From positions 1,488,001 to 1,552,000 of the forward strand of contig CP065366.1 in NCBI GenBank assembly GCA_023206055.1: DNA of 64,000 bases. The letters run 5' to 3'. Below, one piece after another: positions 8,290 through 16,671 of the stretch. Under the pieces are notes generated by a model. That model did not search any database, was not told where the DNA came from, and saw only the letters and a program-made list of their open reading frames with translations. Origin of the DNA: Vibrio cyclitrophicus (GTDB lineage: Bacteria; Pseudomonadota; Gammaproteobacteria; Enterobacterales; Vibrionaceae). Position numbers and translations under genes: made by a program. Numbering within the stretch: the stretch's first letter is position 1; each line of letters starts with the position of its first letter.

Positions 8290-9279
8290 CTATTGCTTGG
8301 TGGTTTGACGTTTTACCGCATCAAGTGTGTACTGGTAATCAATATTAGGCGCGTCAGTTGTAGCTTGTATGCGCTCAATGATATGCGATGTGATTTTATC
8401 AATAGGTTGTCTAAATGTAGTGAGTTGGTAGCTGTCCCAACTTGCTTGCTCAATGTCATCAAAACCGACGATAGCGATATCCTCTGGCACATTAATACCT
8501 TGAGATTTCAGGCTGTCCATCAATCCACAAGCAAGAAGATCGGTCACACAAAATACGCCATCAATATGTCGATTTAAACGCTTAGCGAGAAGCGCACCAG
8601 AAGCGTAAGAAGAATCGCCATAACGTAGAACTTGAATCGATAATTTTTCTTGCTTTGCGGCATTCAAAAAGCCCGTCTCACGTGCCATAAGACTTGAGGA
8701 GTTAATATCTGAATTGACCAAAGCGATATTCTTACACCCTTGACTAAGTAGAATATCTAACGCTTTTTTAGCTGAGCCACTGTTATCAACACGAATATTA
8801 TCGGCGTCGGGATGAACATAGTTACGGTTGACTAAAATAACCCGTTGTCCATTTCTTATGCATTGATCAATAAGTGCTTTGGAGGGTTGGCCCGATAAAA
8901 CCACGGAGACTTCAGCACGAAAATTCAATGTCTGATTTAAAGCTTCGGTTACGCTTCCATCGTCACTTTTGGTGTTAATTAGCATGGTGACTTTATTAAT
9001 TTTCTGGAGATTTCGGGACAGGGTGTCAATGAAACGAGATTGAAATGGCGTGTTAATATCTGTGGTGATCAAACTTACAATATTGCTTTTGTCATGTAAG
9101 CCTTTGGCAAGGTGGTTTACATGATACCCAAGCTCAGCAGCGGCATTTAGTACTCGTTCCCTTGTTTTAGCTGAAACACTTGCCCCTTCGGTAAATGTTC
9201 GAGAAACAGCTGAACGAGATACTCCCGCTAAGTCTGCAACTTGCTGAGCGCTAATGAAACTGTTAGTTGAACTGGTCAT
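8290..9279 (-). CDS. LacI-family transcriptional regulator
   Basis: The 329-residue protein has an N-terminal LacI helix-turn-helix and hinge (QQVADLAGVSRSAVSRTFT, about residues 11-29; hinge near LGYHVNHLAKGLH, 51-63) and a periplasmic-binding-protein-like effector domain containing NSDINSSS, GVFCVTDLLACG and AIVGFDDIEQASW. The family usually senses a sugar or sugar-like ligand. It is convergent with the importer/phosphatase operon, and a perfect palindrome lies before that operon's first gene. Regulation of the operon by this protein is a reasonable inference. Confidence 0.9.
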   Translation of the reverse strand: MTSSTNSFISAQQVADLAGVSRSAVSRTFTEGASVSAKTRERVLNAAAELGYHVNHLAKGLHDKSNIVSLITTDINTPFQSRFIDTLSRNLQKINKVTMLINTKSDDGSVTEALNQTLNFRAEVSVVLSGQPSKALIDQCIRNGQRVILVNRNYVHPDADNIRVDNSGSAKKALDILLSQGCKNIALVNSDINSSSLMARETGFLNAAKQEKLSIQVLRYGDSSYASGALLAKRLNRHIDGVFCVTDLLACGLMDSLKSQGINVPEDIAIVGFDDIEQASWDSYQLTTFRQPIDKITSHIIERIQATTDAPNIDYQYTLDAVKRQTTKQ

Positions 9280-9678
9280 ACGCGTTGTAAATCCAAAGGC
9301 TATATCAATGAAAATTTTATTTCGTTAAATCATAGCATTACAGCATTGCATTTATGTGTTTTCATCATAAAAAGGCTTCGTTGCGTAATTCAGTTTAAAG
9401 GCAGAGTCACCCGTTTCGTGTGTTTCTTTGTTAAAAATGACAAGTTTCAGGCCTATATAACCTAGTTAGCTTGTTCAACGCTTTTATCATCGCGTAAGTT
9501 TTCCCACCTGTGCACTATTATTTCTTAAGCTCAATCGTCCTCCTAGTCACTGTTTAACTCGATACGTCGCTGTTTCAGAGAGTGAACGTTTGTGGTATTC
9601 ATACCGCTCGTTCCAGCAATTATTTGAGCCGTATAACTTCTGGCAATCCACTGCTAGATTACGAGGGTGACCTCTCTC
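9280..9678. other. Intergenic stretch without recognisable genes
   Basis: No coding stretch with a start, ribosome site and family signature is visible. It lies upstream of the LacI gene and next to a pseudogene, so decayed coding DNA is possible but not demonstrable. Confidence 0.4.
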
Positions 9679-9869
9679 CTAGAAGGTGATTCCTTCTCTT
9701 GAGGGAATAAGCGCAACGGTTCGTTTAATCTTAATAGCAGCGTGTGTACCGAAGTCTTTTATAACGGTATGACCTGCATCGTTTCCGCCTTGAAAGCGGA
9801 CACTCACAGAAGCACTGTCTGCTAAAAATCAACGTCGCCCCAGTTTCCACTGACAACAATAGATGTCAT
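9679..9869 (-). pseudogene. Broken adenylosuccinate synthetase (purA-like) N-terminus
   Basis: Reading the minus strand from an ATG at 9869 with an AGGAG site gives MTSIVVSGNWGD, then a stop and a frame change, then ASVSVRFQGGNDAGHTVI and ALIPSREG. These match the N-terminal nucleotide-binding region of PurA (family pattern GxxWGDEGKGK, then VRFQGGxNAGHT, then LIPSG). The GDEGKGK loop is deleted and nothing after about residue 60 remains. It is therefore a relic of a second purA-like gene, next to the LysR gene. Confidence 0.7.
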
Positions 9870-9989
9870 AAATTTTCTCCTGACTGTTTGAGGAATAATG
9901 TTAGCTTCGTCAAATAAATAAGAAAAGTTAATTATAATCAACATCTTGATAAATAATTCATATAAGGTATAGGGAACTAGCGAGGGTAG

Positions 9990-10967
9990 ATGATGCTTGA
10001 TATTAATTTGTTGAAAACGTTTGTCACGTTAGCTGAATATAAGCATTTCGGTAAAGCGGCTAACGCACTCCATATGACTCAGCCTAATGTAAGTTTGCAC
10101 TTAAAACAACTAGAGCAACTTACGCGTATTAAGTTGATAGAGAGAAGCCCATTTCAGCTAACTCAAGCGGGTGAAAGGTTATTAGAAACGAGTTATAGAA
10201 CATTATTGGAACTGCAAATATGTCAGGCGGATCTCAATGCAATTAATGATCTTAAAAAAGGAACGTTAACCATTGCTGTGAGTGACATTATTTCTCGGAT
10301 ATTACTCATTCGTCCTTTCCAGAAGTTTAAGGCGGAATATCCGGGTATTGACCTAACACTATTGAATACCACGTCATCTCAGGCATCTAACCTAGTCAAA
10401 AATGCGCAAGCTGACCTCGGTTTTGTCATAGCCAAAGACCAGCTCAATGAGTCACTGCATTTTACGCAGCTGCAAGAGCTGACTTGGTGCGCGTTGGGTA
10501 ATGGGTTTGATTTAAATAATGCGCATGGCAATTATAAGCAGGCTCTTGCACTTAAAGCTGAGGTGAAAGGAGAACAGAAGCCTAAGTCAGAAGCAGATCC
10601 AGAAGCTGATGAGTTAACCCTGATTTTACTCGGGCATGATACGCGAACGCGTGATTTCATCGATGAAGGCTTACCTAGACTCAATTTACCGAATTACAGA
10701 GTGATGGAAGTAGGCAGTGTTGATGCTCAAATCGATTGGGCTGAAGCCGGCTTCGGTGTCGCTATCATTCCTGAGTTTGCCATCTCAACAAAGCATCACT
10801 TAAATTCTAAAGTCACGCCTTTAGCGGACTTTTGTAGTACGAGCCTTGGCTATATTGTTAGACAAAATCAAGTCTTATCCAAAGCGACCAAGCAACTTTT
10901 AGGCTGGGTGAATGACGAGATTATTCGATTGCAGCAAAGAGATAATAATAACAACAGAGAGGAATAA
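9990..10967 (+). CDS. LysR-family transcriptional regulator
   Basis: The 325-residue protein has an N-terminal LysR helix-turn-helix (LLKTFVTLAEYKHFGKAANA, then TQPNVSLHLKQLE, about residues 6-40) and a two-lobe effector domain starting near TLTIAVSDI. A charged insertion rich in E, K and A (about residues 187-207) and a Q/N-rich tail (QQRDNNNNREE) are unusual. A second ATG one codon downstream is equally possible. It is divergent from the purA-like relic, which may have been its original target. A truncated DeoR gene follows directly. Confidence 0.85.
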   Translation: MMLDINLLKTFVTLAEYKHFGKAANALHMTQPNVSLHLKQLEQLTRIKLIERSPFQLTQAGERLLETSYRTLLELQICQADLNAINDLKKGTLTIAVSDIISRILLIRPFQKFKAEYPGIDLTLLNTTSSQASNLVKNAQADLGFVIAKDQLNESLHFTQLQELTWCALGNGFDLNNAHGNYKQALALKAEVKGEQKPKSEADPEADELTLILLGHDTRTRDFIDEGLPRLNLPNYRVMEVGSVDAQIDWAEAGFGVAIIPEFAISTKHHLNSKVTPLADFCSTSLGYIVRQNQVLSKATKQLLGWVNDEIIRLQQRDNNNNREE

Positions 10968-11111
10968 ATGCTGAAGTTAGAACGTCACAAGCATATCGTT
11001 GCGTTGCTTGGTCAGCAGGGCGCACTACTGGTGAACCAAATTGCCGAGATGCTCTCCGTGTCTCGTGAAACGATTTGTCGAGATCTAACGGAACTGGCTA
11101 AGTATAAATGA
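10968..11111 (+). pseudogene. Truncated DeoR-family regulator (HTH only)
   Basis: Directly after the LysR stop, an ATG with a GAGAGGAATAA ribosome site opens 47 codons: ERHKHIVALLGQQGALLVNQ followed by IAEMLSVSRETICRDLTELA. This is the DeoR N-terminal winged helix. It ends at TGA where the family continues with about 200 residues of sugar-phosphate-sensing domain, so the gene is cut off. The breakpoint marks the edge of the rearranged accessory zone. Confidence 0.7.
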
Positions 11112-11115
11112 TTGA

Positions 11116-11376
11116 TCAACTGAGTAACTGAACGCTTTTATTGATGTCGCTGAGGTTGTTGTAGTTCTTATATGAAAATTCACCATAATGTGAGTTTAAG
11201 AATGTATTCAACATTTCCAAGTTTAAATCATGTGTGAGTCTTGTTGCTAAATCATCATAGAGTTTCTTCATTGTTGATCGATACTTCTTCAGTGAATCTT
11301 GTGAGAGCCTTTCTCTTTCAACCAATGGATAAATTTCGTTTAGCGTTTTTCTAAACCGCCAGTTAAGTGGCCAAAT
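11116..11376 (-). pseudogene. Hypothetical fragment, no recognised family
   Basis: The minus strand is open from just after a stop at about 11377 to 11116 and encodes about 86 residues (WPLNWRFRKTLNEIYPLVER, then KKYRSTMKKLYDDLATRLTH). No ATG is available; only an internal TTG at 11325 could start it. The charged helical composition looks coding, but the lack of a start suggests the 3' end of a lost gene. Function unknown. Confidence 0.35.
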
Positions 11377-11613
11377 TCATTTGTCCACTACAATCACTAT
11401 GATTAGCGCGCCCACGTGAATAAATTCACCCAATACGATACTTAGTTAGCCCATGTTTATAAAATCACCTTAATCTATGTGTTTATTAGCTAGTGTTAAA
11501 TTAAAGGCTGAGTGAGCTAACACTCACATTCTAATATATGCATAAATGCGCAACTATGAAATTGAGTTGGATTTGGATAGAATGGTGACAAATTGAGTGT
11601 TGATAAAGGAATT

Positions 11614-11892
11614 ATGATGAAAACTGCAATGAAAAACATGACCAAATGGTGTGCTTACAGCCATATGTTTAGGGTCTTCTATGCATTGGTTAATAGGGGG
11701 GATATTTCAGGGCAACCCCGAACTGGAAGAAACATCGCATTGCTCGGTCTTTTTTGTCCATTTTTCTGGTACGCCTTATTTACCGGTGCAAGTAAAGCTG
11801 AGTTAACTTTCCATGCCACACATTCGGGCGTGCTGTTCCTCATTGGTATCGTGATAATGTTCGTCAGCTTAAGACAAAAAGAAAGGCAGTAA
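11614..11892 (+). CDS. Small membrane protein of unknown function
   Basis: The 92-residue protein starts at an ATG preceded by AAAGGA, which is preferred over a TTG at 11593 that has no ribosome site. Two hydrophobic segments, roughly IALLGLFCPFFWYALF and GVLFLIGIVIMFVSL, predict a two-pass inner-membrane protein with a short basic C-terminus. It stands alone in the rearranged zone. No family is recognised and no function is proposed. Confidence 0.55.
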   Translation: MMKTAMKNMTKWCAYSHMFRVFYALVNRGDISGQPRTGRNIALLGLFCPFFWYALFTGASKAELTFHATHSGVLFLIGIVIMFVSLRQKERQ

Positions 11893-12317
11893 ATGGACTC
11901 TCAATACCTCGATGCATTAAAAGCCTAAGCTGAACCCTATCGCGTAAAACTTTTTAGCTGCTTATCCACGTAGACCAAAAAATCACGGATGTGACAGGTG
12001 AGTTTACTACACCTTGGCAAAGCAAGATCTTACCTACTGACAACCAGTGGTTGTGTCGGTAAGGCAACTGTCAAAAGAGCAGTTTTCTGATGTAACCAGT
12101 CGATGCTGAGTGCGAGTTGATGGCGAGTGTGTTGTAGGATCAAACAGCGAGCAATGGTCTTGATTTACTGTGATGCATAGTGGTGACACATAGCTCAAAA
12201 CTAGGTAGTGTAGGTTCGTCTCTATCATTTCTGCTATGACAGTTGTAGTAGTCTCATTATCTCCCTTTGCCTGTAGTAGACAGAAGTGATTTGTGTTAGT
12301 TGTTTAGTTTTGTGGGG
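11893..12317. other. Intergenic stretch, possibly decayed coding DNA
   Basis: An ATG at 11893 reads MDSQYLDALKA and then stops; short open pieces follow in shifting frames. No family could be named. No RNA gene or convincing hairpin is visible. Confidence 0.35.
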
Positions 12318-12376
12318 TTCGGAATCCGAATTTGAGTCCGCATCGTTCTAAATTGCGTTGTAATTCGGATTCCGAA
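12318..12376. repeat. Inverted pair of TTCGGAATCCGAA palindromic repeats
   Basis: TTCGGAATCCGAA (12318-12330) and its reverse form TTCGGATTCCGAA (12364-12376) face each other with 15-bp arms if flanking AATT is counted. They lie just past the NERD gene stop and could fold into its transcript end. Further copies occur at 13747-13759 and 28191-28203. Confidence 0.7.
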
Positions 12377-12384
12377 TAATTGGG

Positions 12385-13344
12385 TTATGGAAATACGACT
12401 TGAGTTCCTTCACCACAAGAGCATGCAATTGAGTACGTGTTCTTTTTCTTGCTGACTTTAGCTGAATTAGATTGGCAAGAATGGCAACTAATACGCATTG
12501 CAGTATTCACCTTACATTGTGGGCAGTAGACGTAATACCCATACTTTCCATACCTCGGCTCGGTCTGCGGGCTTTGACACTTCTTACAATTAAAACCATG
12601 CCTTATTTGTGGAACTTTAGCTTCTTCAACTGTTTCTTGAGCTGGAACCAAGTCTACCTTTTCAGTTTTGCTCAATTCTTCGATATGTACTTTGGGAGCC
12701 GGAGAAGACGTAGGCACATGTTGTTCGTTTAGAAAGTGAACTAGGCGGTACAGTTCATCACGATTAAACGTAGGATTCGGATTTAGTATTGAACCTACGC
12801 GGTGCTTTTTGATGAGACTCTTAGCGCAGCTACCAATAGATTCAGCTTTAATGAGCTTCTTCGATATATCTTTAGGGATAGACGTTCGATCGATTAGAGC
12901 GTCATTGGACGCGGCACAGAGTTGATCCCAACAGCGACCACCAAAGTACCCTTGTAAAAATGCAATCCGGTCTAGTAACGACTTAGCGTTGTCATTTAAA
13001 AGTGCTTTCAATAGTTTGGTTTGTAACTTAGCTTGTTCGATAGGCGAGGGCATTCCTGTCCACTTCCCTCGTACGGTTCGACTCCATTCGAGTTGATTGT
13101 TGACCTTAACCTCACCACGAATCGATTTCGACTCAATAATGATAAATCCTTTGTTATAAAGGACTAAGTGATCGATCTGAGCAGTTTCATTTTTAAACTG
13201 TATGCGTAGGTCATTGATAATGAAAACGTCATTTGCATCGCCAAACTCTCTGCGTAAGTAAAACGCGACATCTTGCTCTACTTTTGCGCCAGCTTTCTGT
13301 TGAAGACTGTTGTTGATTTTTGAATCTCTATCCTTAGTAATCAT
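12385..13344 (-). CDS. NERD-domain nuclease-like protein with C-terminal zinc ribbons
   Basis: The 319-residue protein has an N-terminal nuclease-related (NERD) domain of the restriction-endonuclease-like fold. The core is IDHLVLYNKGFIIIESKSIRG at about residues 57-77, where Asp and the ESK triad are the expected metal-binding catalytic residues. The C-terminus (residues 245 on) carries four-cysteine clusters (CKKCQSP, CPQCKV, CHSCQSN, CSCG), predicted zinc ribbons for nucleic-acid binding. It stands alone between palindromic repeats next to the integron. A defence or DNA-processing role is plausible but not shown. Confidence 0.75.
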   Translation of the reverse strand: MITKDRDSKINNSLQQKAGAKVEQDVAFYLRREFGDANDVFIINDLRIQFKNETAQIDHLVLYNKGFIIIESKSIRGEVKVNNQLEWSRTVRGKWTGMPSPIEQAKLQTKLLKALLNDNAKSLLDRIAFLQGYFGGRCWDQLCAASNDALIDRTSIPKDISKKLIKAESIGSCAKSLIKKHRVGSILNPNPTFNRDELYRLVHFLNEQHVPTSSPAPKVHIEELSKTEKVDLVPAQETVEEAKVPQIRHGFNCKKCQSPQTEPRYGKYGYYVYCPQCKVNTAMRISCHSCQSNSAKVSKKKNTYSIACSCGEGTQVVFP

Positions 13345-13771
13345 TATTTATTCCTGCTTTTTTATAAAAGCAGTTTACCATGCAGTCTTGTTCATATTGA
13401 TGGTGTGTATGTTTTTGAGACATATGTTCTTTTTCGAACACTGTTATTGATGAAAATTGTGAAATATCTCTTTTCGAAAGATCGAAGTAGAGAGTAGGAA
13501 ACCTGCAACCTGCTGTTTAATAATGTGTTTGTTAGGCATCCTGTTATTGTGCGTGTTAGGGCGTTGTGAGCGCCATGAAAGTTGTAAATAGGCAATGGTG
13601 GCGTAACAATAAGAGGTGATACGCAGCCATTGCTGCAGAGAAAAACACACAGATAAATTGTTATTGAGCTTTTGGAGTGACTAGAGGCCTCAGCCCTAAG
13701 AGCAGGTGATAGTGCCCTGTTTCGTGATTATGAAGTCATTTCAGAATTCGGAATCCGAATTTCATTTATCG
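13345..13771. repeat. Gap downstream of the integrase with a palindromic repeat copy
   Basis: TTCGGAATCCGAA lies at 13747-13759, 13 bp beyond the original integrase stop, and could act as its 3' hairpin. The rest of the gap shows no credible gene. Confidence 0.5.
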
Positions 13772-14745
13772 TTATTTCACGAATATTCTTGATAGTGGGC
13801 TAACAACGCCATTGGCGCCTCTATCAATGATGTGAGTATAGATTTGCGTTGTCTTCAAATCGGTGTGCCCAAGTTGTTCTTGAACTGTTCTGATATCCGC
13901 TCCGCTTTGAAGAAGGTGCGTAGCGAATGAGTGCCTTAAAGTATGACACGAGATGTTTTTCTCAATGTTGGCTTTTTGGCCTGCTACCTTAATGTGTTTT
14001 TGAAGTGCTGTTGGGTGAATATGGTGTCTACGTAGCTCACCTGTTGTAAATCTGGCGACAAACGACTAGAGGGAAAGAGGAATTGCCAATTTAGGCTCCT
14101 TTCTGCGCTCGGGTATTTTCTAGCGAGAGCTTCAGGTATGTATACACCAGAGAAAACTGTGTCATTCATGTCTTGATGATAGTAACTCGCGGATCTCTGT
14201 TGCTGTTGTTTGATAGCGGGGAAAAGCTCTGGAGCTATTGTCACTATGCGGTTTTTACCTCCTTTCCCTTGCCATACACGTACAGATTTGTACGCATAAT
14301 CGATATCTTGTACACGTAAGCGTAGACACTCCATTAAACGTAACCCTGATTCATACATCAATTGATAAGGTAATTTGTAGTTAGGTGAACAGTGATTGAA
14401 TAGCCTTCCAATCTCTTCTGGAGTCATGACTGTTGGCAATTTTCTTGATTTATCTGAGCGCCGAAACTGCATATCAAGTTCTATGGGTTCTTGAATAATT
14501 TCTTTGTATAAAAAGACCAACGCATTGAGAGCCAGACTTTGCGTTTTCCTCGCTGACTTTTTGTTAACAACCAGATGCGTTAGGAAATCCTCTACATGTC
14601 TAGAAGTTAAGCTCTTTGGGTGCTTTTTATCATGATAAAGAATGTATTGGTGAATCCAATAAATGTACGCCTCCGTTGTACGAAGGGCATAGTGCCGTCC
14701 AAGCATATATTCTTGTATATACGATAGAAATGGTGATTTTTTCAT
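13772..14745 (-). pseudogene. intIA: Integron integrase IntIA-type, inactivated by a frameshift
   Basis: From the ATG at 14745 the minus strand encodes an integron tyrosine recombinase: EYMLGRHYALRTTEAYIYWI, then YESGLRLMECLRLRVQDIDY with the first catalytic Arg. Frame is lost near SSRLSPDLQQ (about 14040), where GATTTACAACAGGTGAG lacks one base against the expected Asp-Leu-Gln-Thr-Gly-Glu, and the protein stops at 13984. In the next frame the rest is intact: HTLRHSFATHL (catalytic His and Arg), LGHTDLKTTQIYTH (His and Tyr), stop at 13772. With one base restored the protein would be 324 residues, the normal size. The 253-residue product lacks the catalytic His, Arg and Tyr and cannot recombine. 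Confidence 0.9.
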
Positions 14746-14963
14746 TAAACTTTAACTGGTTATGCATACATAGGTTTCAGTTTGGCACATCAATTCATGC
14801 TATATAGAAAAATTCTGTATTTTGGGATGTAGGAAGGGAGCTGTAGTGCTTAAGTTACTGTTAGTTTTCATAAAAACGGGGTATCGTTTACGTCATTGAG
14901 ATACTAGACAGAATAATTCTGTATTTAAGTGCAGAATTTTTCTGTCTAATATAGCTGTTATAC
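14746..14963. other. Presumed attI region and integrase promoter
   Basis: The gap between the integrase start and the first cassette gene should hold attI and the integrase promoter. A GTTATAC core-like site at 14957-14963 is the likely cassette junction. A-C-A-G-A-A-T / A-T-T-C-T-G-T inverted repeats occur at 14908-14922 and 14932-14944, and CTGTATTTAAGTGCAG (14919-14934) resembles a LexA box with one mismatch. The precise attI limits cannot be set by eye. Confidence 0.5.
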
Positions 14964-14968
14964 CGTAA

Positions 14969-15262
14969 TCAATCATCTAACCTTTTCATAGCTTTACGGT
15001 AAACATCGCTACGTTCGCGTTTTCCGACTGCTAAGACGGTTACAATGATGACATCGTCTTCAACTCTGTAGACGAGACGGTAGCCCGATTGGCGAAGCTT
15101 AATCTTATACATGTTGTCAGCTCCAGAGAGTTTTGAAGCCGGAACATGCGGGTTATCTAAGCGCTCGATTAGCTTTTTCTTAAATTGTTGTTGAAGCGTT
15201 GAGCCAAGCTTTTTCCACTCTTTGAGTGCGCTCTTTTTAAAGTCGAGTTTATAGGTCATCAA
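14969..15262 (-). CDS. relE: RelE-family mRNA interferase toxin
   Basis: The 97-residue protein resembles RelE closely along its whole length: LDFKKSALKEWKKLGSTLQQ, the MYKIKLRQSGYRLVYRVEDD core, and VGKRERSDVYRKAMKRL. The basic and aromatic residues used for ribosome-dependent mRNA cleavage (the R in SGYRLVY and the C-terminal Y in DVYRKA) are present. Its start overlaps the end of the antitoxin gene by 14 bp, the usual coupled layout. It lies in the first cassette position, opposite to the other cassettes. Such modules carry their own promoter and stabilise cassette arrays. Confidence 0.92.
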   Translation of the reverse strand: MMTYKLDFKKSALKEWKKLGSTLQQQFKKKLIERLDNPHVPASKLSGADNMYKIKLRQSGYRLVYRVEDDVIIVTVLAVGKRERSDVYRKAMKRLDD

Positions 15263-15497
15263 TATTTACCGAAATGCTCTCTTCAGATTCACGCTCTTTC
15301 GCAATAGTTAGTAGTTCAAGATCTTCGAGTCTGTCCATCATCATTTCGTACGCTTCGGCTGGTACGCAATAAAATGCTGGCTCATTTCGGTTCAGTACAG
15401 CAACAGGTTCACCGTAAGCACTAGTTGCAACTTTCATAGGGTTAGCTTTTAATTCAGTAATGCTTGCAGCAACATCGGCTAAAATTCTAGTGGTCAT
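15249..15497 (-). CDS. relB: RelB/Phd-type antitoxin
   Basis: The 82-residue protein has an N-terminal Phd/YefM/RelB-like DNA-binding part (ILADVAASITELKANPMKVA, then EPVAVLNRNEPAFYCVPAEAYE) and an acidic C-terminal tail (LTIAKERESEESISVNIDDL) that would wrap around and neutralise the RelE-like toxin. It is first in the operon with the toxin overlapping downstream. The promoter should lie in 15498-15545. Autoregulation by the complex is known for the family. Confidence 0.88.
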   Translation of the reverse strand: MTTRILADVAASITELKANPMKVATSAYGEPVAVLNRNEPAFYCVPAEAYEMMMDRLEDLELLTIAKERESEESISVNIDDL

Positions 15498-15553
15498 GTA
15501 ATAGGTCTCTTAAGTGGTCTTTGTTTTGGTCATTTTAGCCTCAACCAAGCGGT

Positions 15554-15677
15554 ATGACAAGTTGCTTAAGAGTGATTCGCAACGCGTGGCATTTTTACTA
15601 TGCGTTGGTTTATGTGTTTAAGGTATTATGCGGAGGATAAGGTATTGCTTTGCTCACACCTTAGCAAAGCGTTAGCC
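15554..15677 (+). repeat. attC site 1 (VCR-like)
   Basis: It runs from ATGACAAG to the core GTTAGCC (15671-15677), with the shared internal sequence GAGTGATTCGCAACGCGTGGC. The 5' end reads TGACAA instead of the usual TAACAA. Confidence 0.85.
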
Positions 15678-15704
15678 AACTTTAATGAACTTTGGAGGAA
15701 GTAA

Positions 15705-16514
15705 GTGAGTTCTGTTTTTAAGTATATGGGGTACCGACCAGAGTTGTTCGATAATTTCTTTTTGAAAGTTTCTCGATTTGGTGAGTTTAATGATCCATTT
15801 GAGATGGTAATGGGCAACTATTTAAGCTCAGCTGATAAAGAAGAATATGAACTGATAATGTCTCTCTCTAGTACGTTGTCGGACGGTGCATCCTACTATG
15901 ACTTTGCTTGGGATGCCCAGTGTGGAGTAAGAGCAAGTGTTGGTGTTTTATGCTTTACAACTAAGCAAGATAACTTGCTTATGTGGGCTCATTATGCGAG
16001 TAACCATAAGGGCATATGTATCGAGTTTGACCGAAATGCAGAGTTCTTTAACGGACAATATAAAAATGCAGGTATATGTTTTGGTGAGGCAGTCGAAGAC
16101 CATTATCAAAATATCGGGGAACTTCGTGAAGTCAGGTATGAGATTGAACGACCAACATATGTTGAACCAAGCGAACTTGAATATGACACAGAGTCGTGGT
16201 TCGTCAAATCTCCAGAATGGGAGTATGAAGATGAGCAGCGCTTGCTACTACCATTGGATTTAGCTAGAAAGCTCCCTAAGTTAGACTTTCCATTTTATCC
16301 AGTTGATCCGAGCATTATTAAATCTGTAATTCTTGGTTGCCAAATGTCAGTAAGCACCAAAAAAGAAGTAGCAGAACAATGTAAAAAATACGGAATCAAA
16401 GTCCGTGAAGCTTTTGTCCACTCTCATCAGTTCAAACTTGATATTGTTGCCTATGATGAGTCAAATCAAGGTAAGTACCATAATATGTATAACCTAAACA
16501 GAGTTACATCATGA
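15705..16514 (+). CDS. DUF2971-family cassette protein
   Basis: The 269-residue protein shows the DUF2971 pattern: opening VFKYMGYRPELFDNFFLKVS, then RFGEFNDPFEM, CFTTKQDNLLMWAHYASNHKGICIEF (about residues 78-106, given as landmarks C, W, H, Y, G, F) and EWEYEDEQRLLLP. No catalytic chemistry is established for the family, which is often found in mobile or defence-rich regions. Start is GTG with GGAGGAAG upstream. It sits between attC sites 1 and 2 as a complete cassette. Confidence 0.8.
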   Translation: MSSVFKYMGYRPELFDNFFLKVSRFGEFNDPFEMVMGNYLSSADKEEYELIMSLSSTLSDGASYYDFAWDAQCGVRASVGVLCFTTKQDNLLMWAHYASNHKGICIEFDRNAEFFNGQYKNAGICFGEAVEDHYQNIGELREVRYEIERPTYVEPSELEYDTESWFVKSPEWEYEDEQRLLLPLDLARKLPKLDFPFYPVDPSIIKSVILGCQMSVSTKKEVAEQCKKYGIKVREAFVHSHQFKLDIVAYDESNQGKYHNMYNLNRVTS

Positions 16515-16528
16515 GAAATCAAGTAGGC

Positions 16529-16654
16529 TAACAAAGCATTTAAGAGTGACTCTCAACGCTTGGCATTTTTCATTCCATCGTTGAGTTCAGTGTTTACGGT
16601 GGTAAGGTTAGGTTTCGTGGTAGCGTTGTTCACACCTTAATGCGGCGTTATAAA
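16529..16654 (+). repeat. attC site 2 (VCR-like)
   Basis: TAACAAAGC at the 5' end and GGCGTTATAA at the 3' end, with the conserved interior TCAACGCTTGGCATT and GCGTTGTTCACACCTTAA. Confidence 0.9.
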
Positions 16655-16671
16655 TCAGCGGTGAAACTAGT

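Noticed and set aside
11330..11400. Possible IS terminal repeat around TTAAGTGGCCAAATTCATTT
   Set aside because: No partner repeat or transposase was found nearby.
11893..12030. Start of a decayed tryptophanase-like gene
   Set aside because: The similarity does not continue beyond a few residues.
13520..13600. GTTAGGC and TAACAAAC motifs downstream of the integrase, perhaps another attC
   Set aside because: The internal VCR-like sequence and paired ends are absent.
14919..14934. LexA box controlling the integrase
   Set aside because: One mismatch and about 175 bp from the integrase start; kept only as a weak remark in the attI entry.
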